The notes beneath the pieces are model-generated. The model searched no databases and was not told the DNA's origin. It worked only from the letters and a program-made list of their open reading frames with translations. This document shows positions 16,694 through 28,178 of a stretch of DNA of 64,000 nt, piece after piece (the stretch's first letter is position 1; the number at the start of each line of letters is the position of its first letter). This DNA is from Ignavibacteriota bacterium (GTDB lineage: Bacteria > Bacteroidota > Ignavibacteria > UBA10030 > SZUA-254): positions 84,758-148,757 of the forward strand of contig JACREZ010000045.1 of the NCBI GenBank assembly GCA_016212665.1, in the 5' to 3' direction. A program made the translations under genes and the position numbers.

Positions 16694-18895
16694 TCAAGCA
16701 TAAATCTTCAATTCCTGTCCAACGAAAATTTTATTGTCTTTCAAGTTGTTCCATTCCTGCAAGTCGCGAACGGAAACACCGAATAAGGCGGCGATGCTGT
16801 TCAGCGTATCCCCTTTCTTGACAACATAAATCTTCGCTTGCGTTTTTGTCGTGTCCGGCGATTGTGCAAGATTTTTCTTGGCTGAACTCATCGGTCGCGT
16901 TTCGGGTGTGTAGATTTCTAACTTCTGTCCTACAATAATTTTGTTCGACCGTAATCCGTTCCATTGTCGAATATCTTTGACAGAGACTCCATACTTTGTC
17001 GCAATCGCTCCCAGGTTGTCCCCCTCTGCAATTGTAATTGACGTCCAATCTTTCCCCGTCTTCACAGCAGAAACATTTTTTGATTTTTCTGCAAGAAGCG
17101 TTTTCTGTTCCTCTTCCGTTGCTGATTCTACTTTGGAATAGTTGTCAACTTTTTCTTTCGGCACCCACACATCAAGTTGTTCATCAATATGAAGAGTTTT
17201 TCCATACGCGAAATCATTCCACACTCGCAAATCGCTGACACGGACATCGTACAACTCTGCAATCCTTCCGAGTGTGTCACCTTTCTTCACTCGATATTGT
17301 AACTTTGATTTCCCTTCAGTGTTCTTTCCCGTGTTGGATTTCTTCGGTCGTGCGGCTTTGCTCAATTGTTTCTCAACATCCTCATTCGAAACGATTGATG
17401 CACTACCGCGCATCGGCGGAACAGGGACAATCAACTCCTGACCAATCGAAAGTTTTTTCTTCGGCGGGATTTTGTTTGCCTCAGCAATCATTGAGGAAGT
17501 GATTCCGTATCGCTTCGCAATTCGTGCAAGCGTTTCACCCCGTTTTACTTTATGAATATGCCATGAGCGTTTCTGACTCTCAGGAATTTGGTCATAATTC
17601 TTCATGAACGTACCTGCTGTTCCTGAAGGAATTCTCAACGTATAATCGGTCACTCCGGGAGGCGTACACCACTTTAACAACTCAGGATTCAATTCTCGAA
17701 TAACAGTCGCATCCGCTTCGGCACATTGTGCAAGTGTATTTAAATCAATCGAGCCCGAAATATTGACAACATCATAACTGAGAGAGTCCATCAAGGGAAC
17801 ATCAAACCCGAACGAAAGAGGGTCAAGTGCAATCGTTGTAGCTGCGATGTATTGTGGAACGTAATTTCTTGTTTCCCGCGGCAAGTGCGGGCGCATCTTC
17901 CAAAAATCTTTCGAACCGCTTCGTTTAATTGCCCGCGTTACTCTCCCCGCGCCGGAATTGTATGCGGCAAGAGCAAGATACCAATCTCCAAAGTCAGTAT
18001 ATAAATCTTTCAGATGTTTTGCGGCGGCACGAGTTGCTTTTTCGTAGTCGCGCCGTTCATCGTACCACGAGTTTCCTTTCAATCCGTACAACTTGCCTGT
18101 CCCCTTAATAAATTGCCAGATGCCAACTGCCTTCGCCCATGAGCGCGCTGTCGGATTCAATCCGCTTTCGACCATTGAAAGGTGAACAAGTTCTTCCGGC
18201 ACGCCTTCTTCTGCAAAAATCTTTTTCATCATAGGAAAGTATTTTCCCGAACGACTCAACCATTTTTCATAATGTTTCTTCGCACGAGTTTGAAAATATT
18301 GAATATACTCCTCAACGTGACCGTTGATAACTAACGGAATGGTGGTTGTGGTGATAAGTCCTTTCGTAATATCTTTTTCAGGACTTTCATTTTCCTCGGC
18401 AAGTTGATTCAGTTTCTCCCGCAAAGCAAAGACAGACGTTTCACCTCCAAGTACATCAATTTCAGCAATGTACTTTTCGTAGTCTTCGATAACCGAACGA
18501 CTTAAATCGGTAAACTCCTGATTGCTTTCAATGTTCGGAAAGAACGATAATTCATTCAGGATGGCAATCGCATACTCAAACTCATCGGCAGAACGTTGCG
18601 TGTCTCCTAATTCGCCTGATTCGAGCGCGTTCATATAATGCTCTCGAGCGCGCTCCAGCAGTTGAATGGTCGCCGCTTCCGTGTTCGAATCATTCGTTGT
18701 ATAGAATGGCGAAACGGTTGCCGCTATCATTTCCCTTTTTGATAACGTATCGGCAATAACAAAAGGAAGTGGCTCTTCCTTCTGTGGTGTTGTTTTGGCT
18801 TCTGAACGCTTAACCTGCTCAGTTGAGCACCCCGCGAGGAGAAGCATGAAGATTGCCAAACAAAGAACTGATATTTTTCGTTGTTTCATCGGCAT
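16694..18895 (-). CDS. mltD: MltD-like lytic transglycosylase with four LysM repeats
   Basis: A lipoprotein murein transglycosylase that cleaves the peptidoglycan glycan strand. I start at ATG 18895 (or 18889), because a sigma-70-like promoter overlaps the longer frame. The signal peptide ends LLLAGC (lipobox). An SLT domain (about residues 220-345) has catalytic Glu in [13 protein letters not shown] and the AYNSGAGRV motif. Four C-terminal LysM repeats (e.g. [32 protein letters not shown]) bind peptidoglycan; E. coli MltD has fewer. The gene appears to be its own transcription unit. Confidence 0.92.
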   Translation of the reverse strand: MPMKQRKISVLCLAIFMLLLAGCSTEQVKRSEAKTTPQKEEPLPFVIADTLSKREMIAATVSPFYTTNDSNTEAATIQLLERAREHYMNALESGELGDTQRSADEFEYAIAILNELSFFPNIESNQEFTDLSRSVIEDYEKYIAEIDVLGGETSVFALREKLNQLAEENESPEKDITKGLITTTTIPLVINGHVEEYIQYFQTRAKKHYEKWLSRSGKYFPMMKKIFAEEGVPEELVHLSMVESGLNPTARSWAKAVGIWQFIKGTGKLYGLKGNSWYDERRDYEKATRAAAKHLKDLYTDFGDWYLALAAYNSGAGRVTRAIKRSGSKDFWKMRPHLPRETRNYVPQYIAATTIALDPLSFGFDVPLMDSLSYDVVNISGSIDLNTLAQCAEADATVIRELNPELLKWCTPPGVTDYTLRIPSGTAGTFMKNYDQIPESQKRSWHIHKVKRGETLARIAKRYGITSSMIAEANKIPPKKKLSIGQELIVPVPPMRGSASIVSNEDVEKQLSKAARPKKSNTGKNTEGKSKLQYRVKKGDTLGRIAELYDVRVSDLRVWNDFAYGKTLHIDEQLDVWVPKEKVDNYSKVESATEEEQKTLLAEKSKNVSAVKTGKDWTSITIAEGDNLGAIATKYGVSVKDIRQWNGLRSNKIIVGQKLEIYTPETRPMSSAKKNLAQSPDTTKTQAKIYVVKKGDTLNSIAALFGVSVRDLQEWNNLKDNKIFVGQELKIYA

Positions 18896-18914
18896 CTCAA
18901 TTTTTAGACTGAAA

Positions 18915-18943
18915 AATATAGCACTTAGTTGACTTAAAGTCAA
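18915..18943 (-). promoter_or_regulatory. Sigma-70-like promoter of mltD
   Basis: On the minus strand TTGACT (18943-18938), 17 bp spacer, TATATT (18920-18915): five of six consensus bases at both boxes with optimal spacing. The expected start of transcription is about 18907, only 10-20 nt before the mltD ATG, giving a short leader. Confidence 0.65.
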
Positions 18944-18982
18944 GCGAAATCTGAGAAAAGTGAACTTTTTCTTTTTTTGGAT

Positions 18983-20491
18983 TTATAACAGGTATGTAAT
19001 ACGTAATTGATGAAACCGCCCACCATCACTTTGCGTCGAAGCGGAGGACGATGTTCCACCGGAACCCGTTGAGCCGCTTTCATCTCTTGTATCATTGCCG
19101 TTCCGAATAATTCTTAGCGGAATAAATTGATTCACGGAGTATTGTATCTCCATGTCAAACAATTTCCCTTTCACTCCAGCCGAAAGAATTGAAACATCGA
19201 GTTGTTGGATTGCAAGTTCCCGTTCCTGCAACGCGCGAACGCCATACGACAGAAAGCGTGACTCCCATGAACGAATTTTCAACGCAGGAAACATAATTAA
19301 TCCTGATACTCCGACACCTGCTTGTATGTTATCAAAGAAAGGGAACAAACTACTGACATGAAATTTCCAAAACTTTAATGAACCTATTCCTTCAAAATTC
19401 TCCCGAAGTCCTAAGGGCATATCGAACACACTGAGGAAGGGCCAACTATCAAGCGAACCGTTCAATGTACCGGAAAGCATTCGCCAATGAATATCTGCTT
19501 CGAACATTCCTTGTTCCGAAAATTGATAGCGCGCTCCAAGTCGGAATGCGCTGCTTGGAAAATTGAATGTTGAAAAATTGCCGTACTGTTTATTTCGCGA
19601 AAGGAACCTCCCGCTTCCTTCAATTTCATCTTGCTCATAGGAAGTCATTCCAAGCCATTTTTCTGAAAGAGGAATGAATGTGAACAGTGACCAATTCGTT
19701 ACGCGACCCTGAGGAATAAATTTCGTTTCCCATTCCCTGCTTGCATCAGGAACAGAAACAATGTTGGCATGTTTTCCTGACAAAATAAATGTTCCAAGAG
19801 GATAATCAAACGTAAGCGATGCCTCGTTTTTTTGCATTTGATAATCTAACGGTAACACACCATTAATATCGGTAACATTCAGCCAGAGTGATTGAGAGGA
19901 GGAAACACTCCCCGCATTTAGATGGAACCGTATTTCGGGAGACACTTGCACTGAAATTGTGCTTTCATAATTCCGTAGGAGTTGTGGATTAGCAAAGGAT
20001 TGTCCGACCATCGCACTAAATTGAAACGTATTACTTAATCGCATCGCATAGCTGAAGGAAACGCGGTTGTTCGTTCCATCATAATTTCCGCCTTCGGTGG
20101 GAGATTGATACATCTTTGCAACAGAACGTTGTGAAATCACTTGTACTCCGATAATTGGTTGAAAAGAATTTTTCGCAAGCGGAATTTGCAACTCTCCGCT
20201 TTTTGAATAATTTTCAATCAGTGTTTCCGTTCCGTCGGAATGAGTTTCGCGATAAACGTTATTGAACCGGTATTCGAATTGTACCGTCGGTGAAGCCAAC
20301 ACCTGAGGAAAAAACGACTTTTCTTGAGAGGGTAAAACAAAAGGATAATCACCCAACATTCTGTATCTACTATCCCCCGTAACAAACAACTCAAGAATAT
20401 CCTGGCTGAATGTTGAATGAGAAAAAAACAATATGATAGTGGCGATGAGCCTCCAATAGAGGCTCATCCGGAGTTTGCCACTAATATTCAT
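18983..20491 (-). CDS. Uncharacterised outer-membrane beta-barrel protein
   Basis: Not a recognised family. About 502 residues from ATG 20491; a shorter start at ATG 20467 lies directly before a signal peptide (LYWRLIATIILFFSHSTFSQ). The body has many amphipathic strands, aromatic girdles and a final RITYLL strand, as in outer-membrane barrels. A Ser/Gly-rich low-complexity stretch (SGSTGSGGTSSSASTQSDGG) occurs near the C-terminus, probably an exposed loop. It overlaps or abuts the upstream lipoprotein gene, so the two likely form a barrel-lipoprotein pair. Confidence 0.65.
   Translation of the reverse strand: MNISGKLRMSLYWRLIATIILFFSHSTFSQDILELFVTGDSRYRMLGDYPFVLPSQEKSFFPQVLASPTVQFEYRFNNVYRETHSDGTETLIENYSKSGELQIPLAKNSFQPIIGVQVISQRSVAKMYQSPTEGGNYDGTNNRVSFSYAMRLSNTFQFSAMVGQSFANPQLLRNYESTISVQVSPEIRFHLNAGSVSSSQSLWLNVTDINGVLPLDYQMQKNEASLTFDYPLGTFILSGKHANIVSVPDASREWETKFIPQGRVTNWSLFTFIPLSEKWLGMTSYEQDEIEGSGRFLSRNKQYGNFSTFNFPSSAFRLGARYQFSEQGMFEADIHWRMLSGTLNGSLDSWPFLSVFDMPLGLRENFEGIGSLKFWKFHVSSLFPFFDNIQAGVGVSGLIMFPALKIRSWESRFLSYGVRALQERELAIQQLDVSILSAGVKGKLFDMEIQYSVNQFIPLRIIRNGNDTRDESGSTGSGGTSSSASTQSDGGRFHQLRITYLL
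20444..20468 (-). promoter_or_regulatory. Perfect hairpin over a candidate start codon
   Basis: GATGAGCCTC (20444-20453) and GAGGCTCATC (20459-20468) form a 10-bp perfect stem with a 5-nt loop. On the minus strand it spans ATG 20467 and the first codons of the barrel gene. It could mask initiation at that ATG, or simply be within the coding sequence of the longer form. Confidence 0.4.
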
Positions 20492-20495
20492 TTGT

Positions 20496-21827
20496 TCAAT
20501 TTCCGACAACTACGCTCTGTTGCCAGTCTGAAGATGTAACGCCGAAAGTTTGTTTCAACGAAGCGTCTGTCATGCCTGGCAAAAAGCCATTAAACGTAGC
20601 ATCAGGGAAAATCCAGTTGCTGAATGAATTTGCCTGCCATGTAAGAACTGCATAGTATTTCCCAGAACTTGCTTGTGTACTTACCGTGTACGTTGGTAAT
20701 TTCATTTTCAAATTACTGATAGCATTATCAAAGAAGTTCATAAAGTTCACAGTAAGATATTCTTTAGAATTGTTATCATCAAAATCTCCGTAGAGAGAAA
20801 TAGGACCGCTTAAATATTTTTCGAGTGTATCCAATCCCGCATAGAGTTGCATTAAATTTGCCTCATCTTCAGGTCGGTATCTGATAGGATCTATTCCCGG
20901 ATGCGAAGTCTCATTTTTCAAATAGAGTATTCCGCTCTGAATACTATTCGTACAACCAATAAAATTGGAACGAGTATCTTTCATTCTTTGTGCACCATTC
21001 GTCCGTAATGATAAAAACGAGGAACTCTGTTGCCACGCCTGACTTACTGTCGTCTGACTTGTTGCGTCATAATCAACATTATATGCTACTGCAAAAGATG
21101 CCTCAGAGTTTATCATCTGCACGATAGAAAGCAGTAAATAAATTTCTGTTAAATCAATTCGAATTGAATCGGAAATGTTACCACCAAGTTGTGCCGGAGT
21201 AATGTAGAATGCAAAATTAGGATTTTGCGTTACACGTTGTAGATGAATAATGGCATCAGACAAAACAGGAAGTAATTTTGTTTCAATCAGGTTTTGATAA
21301 TAACTTGGTGGGTGAGGAGTATCCGTTCCAAAAAGTTTTTTATTCGGTAACAGAAAGTTTTCAGGTTTTACTAAATCCATCATCGCCTTCTGAACCTGAA
21401 GTTTCAACCGGTTGCCCTGTTGAAAATAATCTGATTCTGATGAAAAGAGATTGGATAAATTATTTTTAGTAAATGGCGTAATGGGAGCGTTAGATGAATT
21501 TAACAGTGAATAAAAATTCGGGTCAGCAAATACTGTAACGACGCCTGTTAGAGCGACTCCGAAATGCGCGTGAGTATTATTCGGGTCGTGCGTTAATGCT
21601 TCACGATAGAGTGCATTAGCGGCGGACATATTTAATGCCGCCGTATCCCGTCCGCCTGAATTAATAAGTAATGCCAAGCGTGGAACCATGATTTGATTTC
21701 CCTGATTCACTCGTTCTTGAGCTTTCGCCGGATCAGGTTCGGCGGAAGTAGAGTCATCGGATTTATCGCATCCGATAATAAATAAAAGAACAAAAGAAAT
21801 GATTAAACCAGAAATGAATTGTTTCAT
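20496..21827 (-). CDS. TPR-like lipoprotein of unknown function
   Basis: 443 residues. The signal peptide ends LLFIIGCDKS (lipobox, Cys20), followed by an acidic Ser/Asp linker. Around residues 60-95 a TPR-like helix pair is visible (MSAANALYREALTHDPNNTHAHFGVAL). The remainder is unrecognised and mostly helical. An outer-membrane location is likely. Its end lies directly before the downstream barrel gene (stop at 20496-20498), implying joint expression. Function unknown. Confidence 0.65.
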   Translation of the reverse strand: MKQFISGLIISFVLLFIIGCDKSDDSTSAEPDPAKAQERVNQGNQIMVPRLALLINSGGRDTAALNMSAANALYREALTHDPNNTHAHFGVALTGVVTVFADPNFYSLLNSSNAPITPFTKNNLSNLFSSESDYFQQGNRLKLQVQKAMMDLVKPENFLLPNKKLFGTDTPHPPSYYQNLIETKLLPVLSDAIIHLQRVTQNPNFAFYITPAQLGGNISDSIRIDLTEIYLLLSIVQMINSEASFAVAYNVDYDATSQTTVSQAWQQSSSFLSLRTNGAQRMKDTRSNFIGCTNSIQSGILYLKNETSHPGIDPIRYRPEDEANLMQLYAGLDTLEKYLSGPISLYGDFDDNNSKEYLTVNFMNFFDNAISNLKMKLPTYTVSTQASSGKYYAVLTWQANSFSNWIFPDATFNGFLPGMTDASLKQTFGVTSSDWQQSVVVGN

Positions 21828-21947
21828 ATTTATACCATTATTATTATTTAATCAATATTTCGATACCATAGTAACGAAATATTTTTTGATTTGCCAATCA
21901 TATCATCACAATAATTGATTCCATCGCGGACAGAGTCCATCCAATCA

Positions 21948-23507
21948 TCAAAGCGGAATATTCCCGTGCTTCTTCTTCGGATTACTATCAACCTTCGAAT
22001 CCAAAATCTGAAAAGCGCGAATCAATTTCGGGCGGGTTTCGCTCGGCTCAATAACATCATCCACATAACCGCGAGCGGCGGCAATGTACGGACTTGCAAA
22101 TTTCTGCCTGTATTCCTCCACTTTTTCGTTGAGCGCTTTTTCTTTGTCATCCGCTTTTTCAATCTCTTTTTTGAAAATGATTTCGACCGCGCCTTTCGGT
22201 CCCATCACTGCTATTTCAGCCGAAGGCCATGCGAAATTGAAATCACCACGAATGTGTTTCGAATTCATCACGTCATACGCGCCACCGTATGCCTTGCGAG
22301 TAATGACTGTTACTTTCGGAACAGTTGCCTCGCTGAACGCATAAAGAAGTTTCGCTCCATGTTTGATGATACCACGCCATTCCTGGTCGGTTCCGGGAAG
22401 AAATCCGGGAACATCTTCAAACACAAGCAATGGAATATTGAACGCATCACAAAAGCGAACGAACCGCGCACCTTTGATTGAGGAATCAATATCAAGCACA
22501 CCTGCAAGCACCGATGGTTGGTTGGCAATAATCCCGACCGAACGTCCTCCAAGCCGCGCAAATCCAACAAGAATATTTGCAGCGTAGAGTTCATGCACTT
22601 CAAAGAAATCTCCATCATCAACAATGAGTTTGATGACATCCTTCATGTCGTACGGCTTGTTTGGATTTTCAGGGACGAGCGTGTTCAATCGTTCATCTCT
22701 CCTGTTTGCATCATCGTTTGATTGAACAAACGGGGCTTCATCCATATTGTTTGATGGAATAAAACTGAAAAGTTTCCGAACTCCCTGAAGACATTCTATT
22801 TCATTTTCACATGCAAAGTGTGCAACACCGGATTTTGTTGCATGAGTAAGTGCGCCGCCCAAATCTTCAAACGAAACGTCTTCATGTGTCACGGTCTTAA
22901 CAACATTCGGTCCCGTAACGAACATGTAACTTGTATTTTTCACCATGAAAATGAAATCGGTGATTGCAGGAGAATATACCGCTCCGCCCGCGCACGGTCC
23001 CATCACAGCAGAGATTTGAGGAATGACTCCGGAGACAAGCGTGTTGCGTAAGAAAATATCTGCATATCCTCCGAGACTGACAACTCCTTCCTGAATTCTC
23101 GCTCCGCCGGAATCGTTCAAACCAATCACCGGCGCACCTACTTTCAGCGCCATGTCCATGATTTTGCAAATCTTCTCAGCGTGCGCCTCGGAGAGCGAAC
23201 CGCCAAACACAGTAAAATCCTGACTGAACACAAAAACAAGCCGTCCGTCAATCGTTCCCGTTCCGGTAACAACTCCATCGCCTAAATATTGTTCCTTCTC
23301 CAACCCAAAATCTCTGCAACGATGCTCGACAAGTGCATCAATCTCTTCGAAACTTCCATCGTCGAGAAGAATGTCAAGCCGTTCACGTGCTGTAAGTTTT
23401 CCTTTTTTGTGTTGCGCTTCAATGCGCGCTTCGCCGCCGCCAAGTTGCGCTTGTTGTTTCAGTTCTTGGAGTTGTCGGAGTTTTGGGGAAATGAAGGATT
23501 CAGCCAT
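21948..23507 (-). CDS. pccB: Acyl-CoA carboxylase carboxyltransferase subunit (propionyl-CoA type)
   Basis: A 519-residue biotin-dependent carboxyltransferase with two crotonase-like halves. [48 protein letters not shown] and [12 protein letters not shown] (carboxybiotin/acyl-CoA oxyanion holes) are intact, as are the C-terminal [11 protein letters not shown] and [11 protein letters not shown]. Residue context favours propionyl-CoA over acetyl-CoA, making methylmalonyl-CoA. No biotin carboxylase or biotin carrier gene is adjacent. A methylmalonyl-CoA decarboxylase alpha role is an alternative. Confidence 0.92.
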   Translation of the reverse strand: MAESFISPKLRQLQELKQQAQLGGGEARIEAQHKKGKLTARERLDILLDDGSFEEIDALVEHRCRDFGLEKEQYLGDGVVTGTGTIDGRLVFVFSQDFTVFGGSLSEAHAEKICKIMDMALKVGAPVIGLNDSGGARIQEGVVSLGGYADIFLRNTLVSGVIPQISAVMGPCAGGAVYSPAITDFIFMVKNTSYMFVTGPNVVKTVTHEDVSFEDLGGALTHATKSGVAHFACENEIECLQGVRKLFSFIPSNNMDEAPFVQSNDDANRRDERLNTLVPENPNKPYDMKDVIKLIVDDGDFFEVHELYAANILVGFARLGGRSVGIIANQPSVLAGVLDIDSSIKGARFVRFCDAFNIPLLVFEDVPGFLPGTDQEWRGIIKHGAKLLYAFSEATVPKVTVITRKAYGGAYDVMNSKHIRGDFNFAWPSAEIAVMGPKGAVEIIFKKEIEKADDKEKALNEKVEEYRQKFASPYIAAARGYVDDVIEPSETRPKLIRAFQILDSKVDSNPKKKHGNIPL

Positions 23508-23516
23508 GGAAAAGAA

Positions 23517-23909
23517 TTATTGAACAAGTTTTACATGCGGATAGTTGAAAATCTTTTTATCAGAAGTTAAGATTGGAATATCCAATAAGCGCGAAGTAGC
23601 AACTATAATTTGGTCTGCAGGGTCTCGATGAAAATTCCCTGGAAGTCGAGTTGATTCGATTGCAATTTGCGGATTCAAATCAATAAGTGTAATTCCCGGA
23701 TACCGTAAGGCTATATCAATCCATTCCTCAATCGGTTTTTTGAACATTATTTTTTTACGTTCTATGAGTTTCGCAACCTCCCAGATTGAAAAAACACTTA
23801 CGCCCAATCCACCTTTTTCGTTTTTAAAAATTATCTCGATTTGGCGATTTGAGAGCCGTGAATCTTTTTGTACCCACCAAACCCAAATGTGAGTATCAAG
23901 GAGTATCAC
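23517..23909 (-). CDS. vapC: PIN-domain toxin (VapC)
   Basis: A PIN-domain ribonuclease of about 130 residues. The first catalytic Asp is in ILLDTHIWVWW; further acidic residues are in SIWEVAKL (Glu), RDPADQIIVATS (Asp) and TSDKKIFNY (Asp). The likely start is GTG 23909, giving a GTGA overlap with the antitoxin stop; a TTG at 23924 is also open. Toxin of a VapBC-like pair; expected to cleave RNA when free of antitoxin. Confidence 0.9.
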   Translation of the reverse strand: MILLDTHIWVWWVQKDSRLSNRQIEIIFKNEKGGLGVSVFSIWEVAKLIERKKIMFKKPIEEWIDIALRYPGITLIDLNPQIAIESTRLPGNFHRDPADQIIVATSRLLDIPILTSDKKIFNYPHVKLVQ

Positions 23910-24121
23910 TGTAGTGCTTCCCAATCTTCTGCTGCAACTGGCTCAAATGGATCATTGTATTCGTAAGGAGTACCCTGTAAAGGGTATTTACTTTTCGACT
24001 CTGCAGTAATTTGCTTCGGAAGCACAATCACTTCTACTACTTCTCCTTTCGGAAAAGGCAACGCTTTTAATTCCAACGTTCCGTCTTGAGAAATTGCTGC
24101 TGTCGTATGATATGCATTCAT
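23906..24121 (-). CDS. vapB: Antitoxin of VapBC-like pair
   Basis: A 71-residue protein: an N-terminal beta-rich part (TTAAISQDGTLELKALPFPKGEVVEVIVLP cut across residues 6-35) resembling small AbrB/DUF2281-type antitoxin DNA-binding folds, then an acidic tail (EPVAAEDWEALQ) likely to bind the toxin. Its stop overlaps the toxin start. Assignment rests mainly on position and size. Confidence 0.75.
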   Translation of the reverse strand: MNAYHTTAAISQDGTLELKALPFPKGEVVEVIVLPKQITAESKSKYPLQGTPYEYNDPFEPVAAEDWEALQ

Positions 24122-24177
24122 AGATTGTTCCTGATAATCTGTTCTAATCTAACTGAATGAATGGAAATACTCAAATC

Positions 24178-25818
24178 CTATTCCCCAATCAATCGTTCCC
24201 ACATCTCCTTCCAGTTCCGTTTTTTCTTTTTATCGTCTGGCGATGGAGGAAGATTTTCCGGTCCGGCTTGATATGTTTCTTGTCTGAAGTTCGACCGTTT
24301 TCTTGGTGGCTGGTTGAAGTCTCTCCTGGGCGTATTTCTGTCTCTTGGAGAATATCCTTCACGTTTGTATCGTCCATCGTTGCTTTTGCCCGATGAACTG
24401 CTTGATTGTTGTTTGTAATACCTATTGGAGGAGGATGGTTCTTCTCTTTTTCCAAACCAGATTTTACTTTCCTTCGGTCTAGTTTCTGTTCGCGGTTCTC
24501 TTCTGAAATCTTTCTGCGAAGGTTTCCTGCCATCACGTTGAGACGCGTTTCGTTCCTTGCTTCCGGATTCCCTCCGTTTATATTCTTTGTCAGGTTTTTG
24601 ATGCGGGCGTTTGGGCTCTCTTCTTTTATCCTGTCGGGGTTCCGGTCGTTGTCTCTTTTGAGCAGACGGTTGTTGCGTTTTTGGTTGAGCAACTTCCTGA
24701 ACTTGTTGAGGAATTTCCAAACCATCTATTCGTTTCAGCGTAATACTACCACTGTAAGTGAATAAAATCTGTTTGAAAAATTTCTTCTCTTCATCTGTCG
24801 CAACAAATGAAACCGCTTCACCTTTCTTCCCTGCCCGCGCCGTTCTTCCTACACGATGCGTGTACGATTCAACATCGCGTGGTATTTCAAAATTATAGAC
24901 ATGGGTAATGTCTTCGATGTGAAGCCCGCGCGCGGCAACATCGGTCGCAATAAGAATATTGATTTTTTTGTTCCGGAAATCGGCAGTGACTTTCTCTCTC
25001 TGAGGCTGAGACATATCGCCATGTAAACATTTTGCATTCACACCTTGCGATGAAAGTTTCTTGGCAAGTTTTGCCGTGATGTGTTTCCTGTTGCAAAACA
25101 CTAACGCCAAATCTCGTTCCTGTTTGAGCAACTGAACCAACAGGGGAATTTTTTGTTCCTGCGTTATCTGATAATACGTTTGCTGAAGAAACTCCGGCTT
25201 CACTTTCGATTCAAGTGTTACATACACCGGGTTATCCAAATACTTCTGGCTAAGTTGTGCAATCTCTTTTGAAACGGTTGCACTGAACAAAAGCGTCTGC
25301 TTTTTCTCCGGAATATGTTTCAGAATCCGTTCGATATCTTTGATGAAACCCATATCCAACATCCGGTCTGCTTCATCAAGCACAAGATATTTAATGACTT
25401 CAAGGTTCACCGCATTTCTTCCGAGTAAATCAATCAATCGCCCCGGCGTAGCCACGATAATGTTGACCTTCTTCATCTTTTTTGTTTGATTGCTTATCGA
25501 AACGCCTCCGTACACTGTGGCTACACTCAGGTGTTTGCCGTCCGAGTATTTGATAAACTCTCCCGCGACCTGTACACACAATTCTCTTGTCGGTACAAGA
25601 ATGAGTGCAGTTAAACCATCACTCTTTTTTGTATCCTCGATGATGGGTATTGCAAAACTCAACGTTTTCCCCGAGCCCGTCTCCGATTGCGCAAGCACAT
25701 CCCTGCCTTGTACGATTGCGGGAATAATTTCTTTCTGGATGGTTGTCGGTTCGACAATTCCATGTTTTTCCAACAACGATAACATCGGCTTGCTGATTTC
25801 TACTGAATCTATTTTCAT
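24178..25818 (-). CDS. DEAD-box RNA helicase with basic C-terminal tail
   Basis: An ATP-dependent RNA helicase of 546 residues. Motif [11 protein letters not shown] (43-52), Ia PTREL, motif II DEAD (148-151), III SAT (179-181), and [12 protein letters not shown] (about 325) are intact. From about residue 375 the tail is Arg/Lys/Glu-rich and low in complexity ([20 protein letters not shown] and similar), likely RNA-binding and disordered. It resembles RhlE-type cold-shock/ribosome-assembly helicases. It overlaps the SulP gene (ATGA), an unusual operon partner. Confidence 0.93.
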   Translation of the reverse strand: MKIDSVEISKPMLSLLEKHGIVEPTTIQKEIIPAIVQGRDVLAQSETGSGKTLSFAIPIIEDTKKSDGLTALILVPTRELCVQVAGEFIKYSDGKHLSVATVYGGVSISNQTKKMKKVNIIVATPGRLIDLLGRNAVNLEVIKYLVLDEADRMLDMGFIKDIERILKHIPEKKQTLLFSATVSKEIAQLSQKYLDNPVYVTLESKVKPEFLQQTYYQITQEQKIPLLVQLLKQERDLALVFCNRKHITAKLAKKLSSQGVNAKCLHGDMSQPQREKVTADFRNKKINILIATDVAARGLHIEDITHVYNFEIPRDVESYTHRVGRTARAGKKGEAVSFVATDEEKKFFKQILFTYSGSITLKRIDGLEIPQQVQEVAQPKTQQPSAQKRQRPEPRQDKRREPKRPHQKPDKEYKRRESGSKERNASQRDGRKPSQKDFRREPRTETRPKESKIWFGKREEPSSSNRYYKQQSSSSSGKSNDGRYKREGYSPRDRNTPRRDFNQPPRKRSNFRQETYQAGPENLPPSPDDKKKKRNWKEMWERLIGE

Positions 25819-27524
25819 TTATTTTTTTCTCTTTCTACTGTCGGCACAAACGGCGCCGTGCGTCCTTCCTTTGGTAAACCTATTATTTCCCTTGCATGAT
25901 TTAAGGCATCATCAATATTTCCGAAGAGACTCTTCTCTCCGACCTCCCGTAACATTCCTGATTGTTCAAGTGCAAACAACGGTTGCGCATGAATATCGGC
26001 AATTAAAAAGACAATTCCTTGTTTTTTACATGTGTCATAAACTTTCTTCAATACATTCATTCCTGTTGAATCAATTGCAGGAACATTTCGCATTCGGATG
26101 ATGCGAACTTTTGGTTTGTTTTCAAGAATCGTCATCGCTTCTTCAAACTTATATGCCGCTCCAAAAAAGAACGGTCCGTTGATTTCATATACTTCCACTC
26201 CTTCAGGAACGATACGCTTATCGAGCGCATTCGGGTCGTCCTTCTCTTCTTCGTCAATAAATTCCCGTGTGACAACTCCCACGTTTGAAACCATCGCCAT
26301 TCGTCGCATGAATAAAAACGCAGACAGAACTAAACCGACCTCAATCGCAACCGTCAAGTCAAAAATTACGGTCAATCCGAATGTTGTCAGTAAAACAATA
26401 ACATCGCTTCTCGGACTTTTCAGCAACGATTTGAATGAACGCCACTCGCTCATGTTGTATGAAACTACAACAAGCACTGCCGCGAGACTCGCAAGCGGAA
26501 TCAACTTCGCCCACTGTCCGAAGAATAACATTATCAACAACAAGACAACGGCATGAACCATTCCCGCTACAGGAGTGCGCCCACCGTTTTTAATGTTCGT
26601 TGCTGTCCGGGCAATTGCGCCTGTTGCCGGAATTCCACCAAACAATGGTGTCACGATGTTGGCAATTCCCTGTGCAATCAATTCCATGTTCGAGCGATGC
26701 TTTCCTCCAATCATACCGTCGGCGACAACGGCGCTCAGGAGCGATTCAATCCCGGCAAGTAACGCAATAGTTGTTGCGGGTTGAATTAAGTTCTTCAATG
26801 TCGAAAATGATACTGAAGGAATTTCCGGCGCGGGCAACATCGAAGGAATCTCTCCAAACCTACTTTCAATCGTTTCAACAGGAAGTTGAAACAAATGAAC
26901 TGCAACGGTTGAAAGCACAAGCGCAACTAACGAACCCGGAATTTTGTGAACAACCTTCTGCCAATACATGATGATGAGAACTGAACCGAGCGCAATTACC
27001 AATGAATAATAATTGACGTTGGAAAAATTCTGAGCAAACGCAATCCACTTTTCGATGAAGTCTGCCGGAACCGGACCCATTTGCAAACCGAAAAAATCTT
27101 TCACTTGCGATGAAAAGATGATTAACGCAATTCCACTCGTGAACCCGACGACAACAGGATGAGGAATAAACTTAATCGCTGAACCAAATTTTGCAATTCC
27201 CATAATGACGAGAATAATTCCCGCCATCATTGAAGCTATGATGAGTCCGTTCACTCCGTACGATTGGACAATTCCATACACGATAACAACAAACGCGCCC
27301 GTTGGTCCGCCAATCTGTACACGACTTCCACCTAAGGCGGAAATCAAAAATCCCGCGATAATTGCAGTGAACAATCCCTTCTCAGGAGATACTCCCGATG
27401 CAATGGCGAATGCAATCGCCAACGGCAAGGCAACAATTCCGACAATTACTCCGGCAGTAAGGTCGGCTGTAAATTGTTGGGCTGTGTAATGTTTAAGAGT
27501 AGTTAAGAGTTTTGGTTTGAACAT
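25815..27524 (-). CDS. SulP-family anion transporter with STAS domain
   Basis: A 569-residue inner-membrane transporter. The N-terminal membrane domain carries about 12 segments, including [20 protein letters not shown] and the [11 protein letters not shown]ulP signature. The C-terminal cytoplasmic STAS domain (about 445-545) has [15 protein letters not shown] and [16 protein letters not shown]. Substrates in the family include sulfate, bicarbonate and carboxylates; the substrate here is not evident. Its stop overlaps the helicase start. Confidence 0.93.
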   Translation of the reverse strand: MFKPKLLTTLKHYTAQQFTADLTAGVIVGIVALPLAIAFAIASGVSPEKGLFTAIIAGFLISALGGSRVQIGGPTGAFVVIVYGIVQSYGVNGLIIASMMAGIILVIMGIAKFGSAIKFIPHPVVVGFTSGIALIIFSSQVKDFFGLQMGPVPADFIEKWIAFAQNFSNVNYYSLVIALGSVLIIMYWQKVVHKIPGSLVALVLSTVAVHLFQLPVETIESRFGEIPSMLPAPEIPSVSFSTLKNLIQPATTIALLAGIESLLSAVVADGMIGGKHRSNMELIAQGIANIVTPLFGGIPATGAIARTATNIKNGGRTPVAGMVHAVVLLLIMLFFGQWAKLIPLASLAAVLVVVSYNMSEWRSFKSLLKSPRSDVIVLLTTFGLTVIFDLTVAIEVGLVLSAFLFMRRMAMVSNVGVVTREFIDEEEKDDPNALDKRIVPEGVEVYEINGPFFFGAAYKFEEAMTILENKPKVRIIRMRNVPAIDSTGMNVLKKVYDTCKKQGIVFLIADIHAQPLFALEQSGMLREVGEKSLFGNIDDALNHAREIIGLPKEGRTAPFVPTVEREKNK

Positions 27525-27585
27525 TCCTTGTTAAAGATAGTAGCGCAGAGCAGTGAATAAATTCTCAACTCTGAATTCAATCCGC

Positions 27586-28161
27586 TTATTTCGATGCTGA
27601 TTTCTTCTTTGAAACTTTGTAAAACGCCTTTGGTTCCTCTACCACAAATCCAATTCGTCGTTTAGGCGGGTCGGGTGGTGCCATAAGTTTTTTCATCGCC
27701 TGAAATACAATTTGAAATTGGGAATCATATTTATTTTCTAATTCCTCTAACTTTCGTGCTAAATCTTTATGTGTACTTAAAATTTCCCGCAATCTCACAA
27801 AAGCACGCATGATTTCAATATTCACCAAGATTGCTCTTTCACTGTTCAATACAGATGAAAGCATTGCAACTCCTTGTTCTGTGAATACATATGGGAGGTA
27901 TTTTCTGTGAGTACCTCGTCCTGTCTTTAAGGTCGCAAATTGCGACCTTAAAGATTCATACTCATCCCCCGTAAGTTGAAACATAAAATCATCAGGAAAC
28001 CTCCTTCGATTTCTACTCACTTGTTCATTGAGACGTTTCGTCGGAACTCCATACAACTCAGCAAGATGCGAATCAAGCATGACTTTCAGCCCACGTATCC
28101 ACAATATTCTTCGCTCCACTATTTCAGGAACTATTACCTCAGATTTTGTTGATTTTTCCAT
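27586..28161 (-). CDS. ORF6N-domain DNA-binding protein
   Basis: A 191-residue protein with an N-terminal ORF6N domain: ILWIRGLKVMLDSHLAELYG, VPTKRLNEQVSRNRRRFPDD and the FTEQGVAMLSSVLNSERA motif. A helical coiled region (LREILSTHKDLARKLEELE) and basic tail follow. ORF6N proteins occur in phages, plasmids and as chromosomal accessory genes, often linked to defence or restriction. Here it stands alone between the transporter and mnmA, so it looks like a small acquired gene. Confidence 0.85.
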   Translation of the reverse strand: MEKSTKSEVIVPEIVERRILWIRGLKVMLDSHLAELYGVPTKRLNEQVSRNRRRFPDDFMFQLTGDEYESLRSQFATLKTGRGTHRKYLPYVFTEQGVAMLSSVLNSERAILVNIEIMRAFVRLREILSTHKDLARKLEELENKYDSQFQIVFQAMKKLMAPPDPPKRRIGFVVEEPKAFYKVSKKKSASK

Positions 28162-28178
28162 TTTGTAATCTCCAAATT

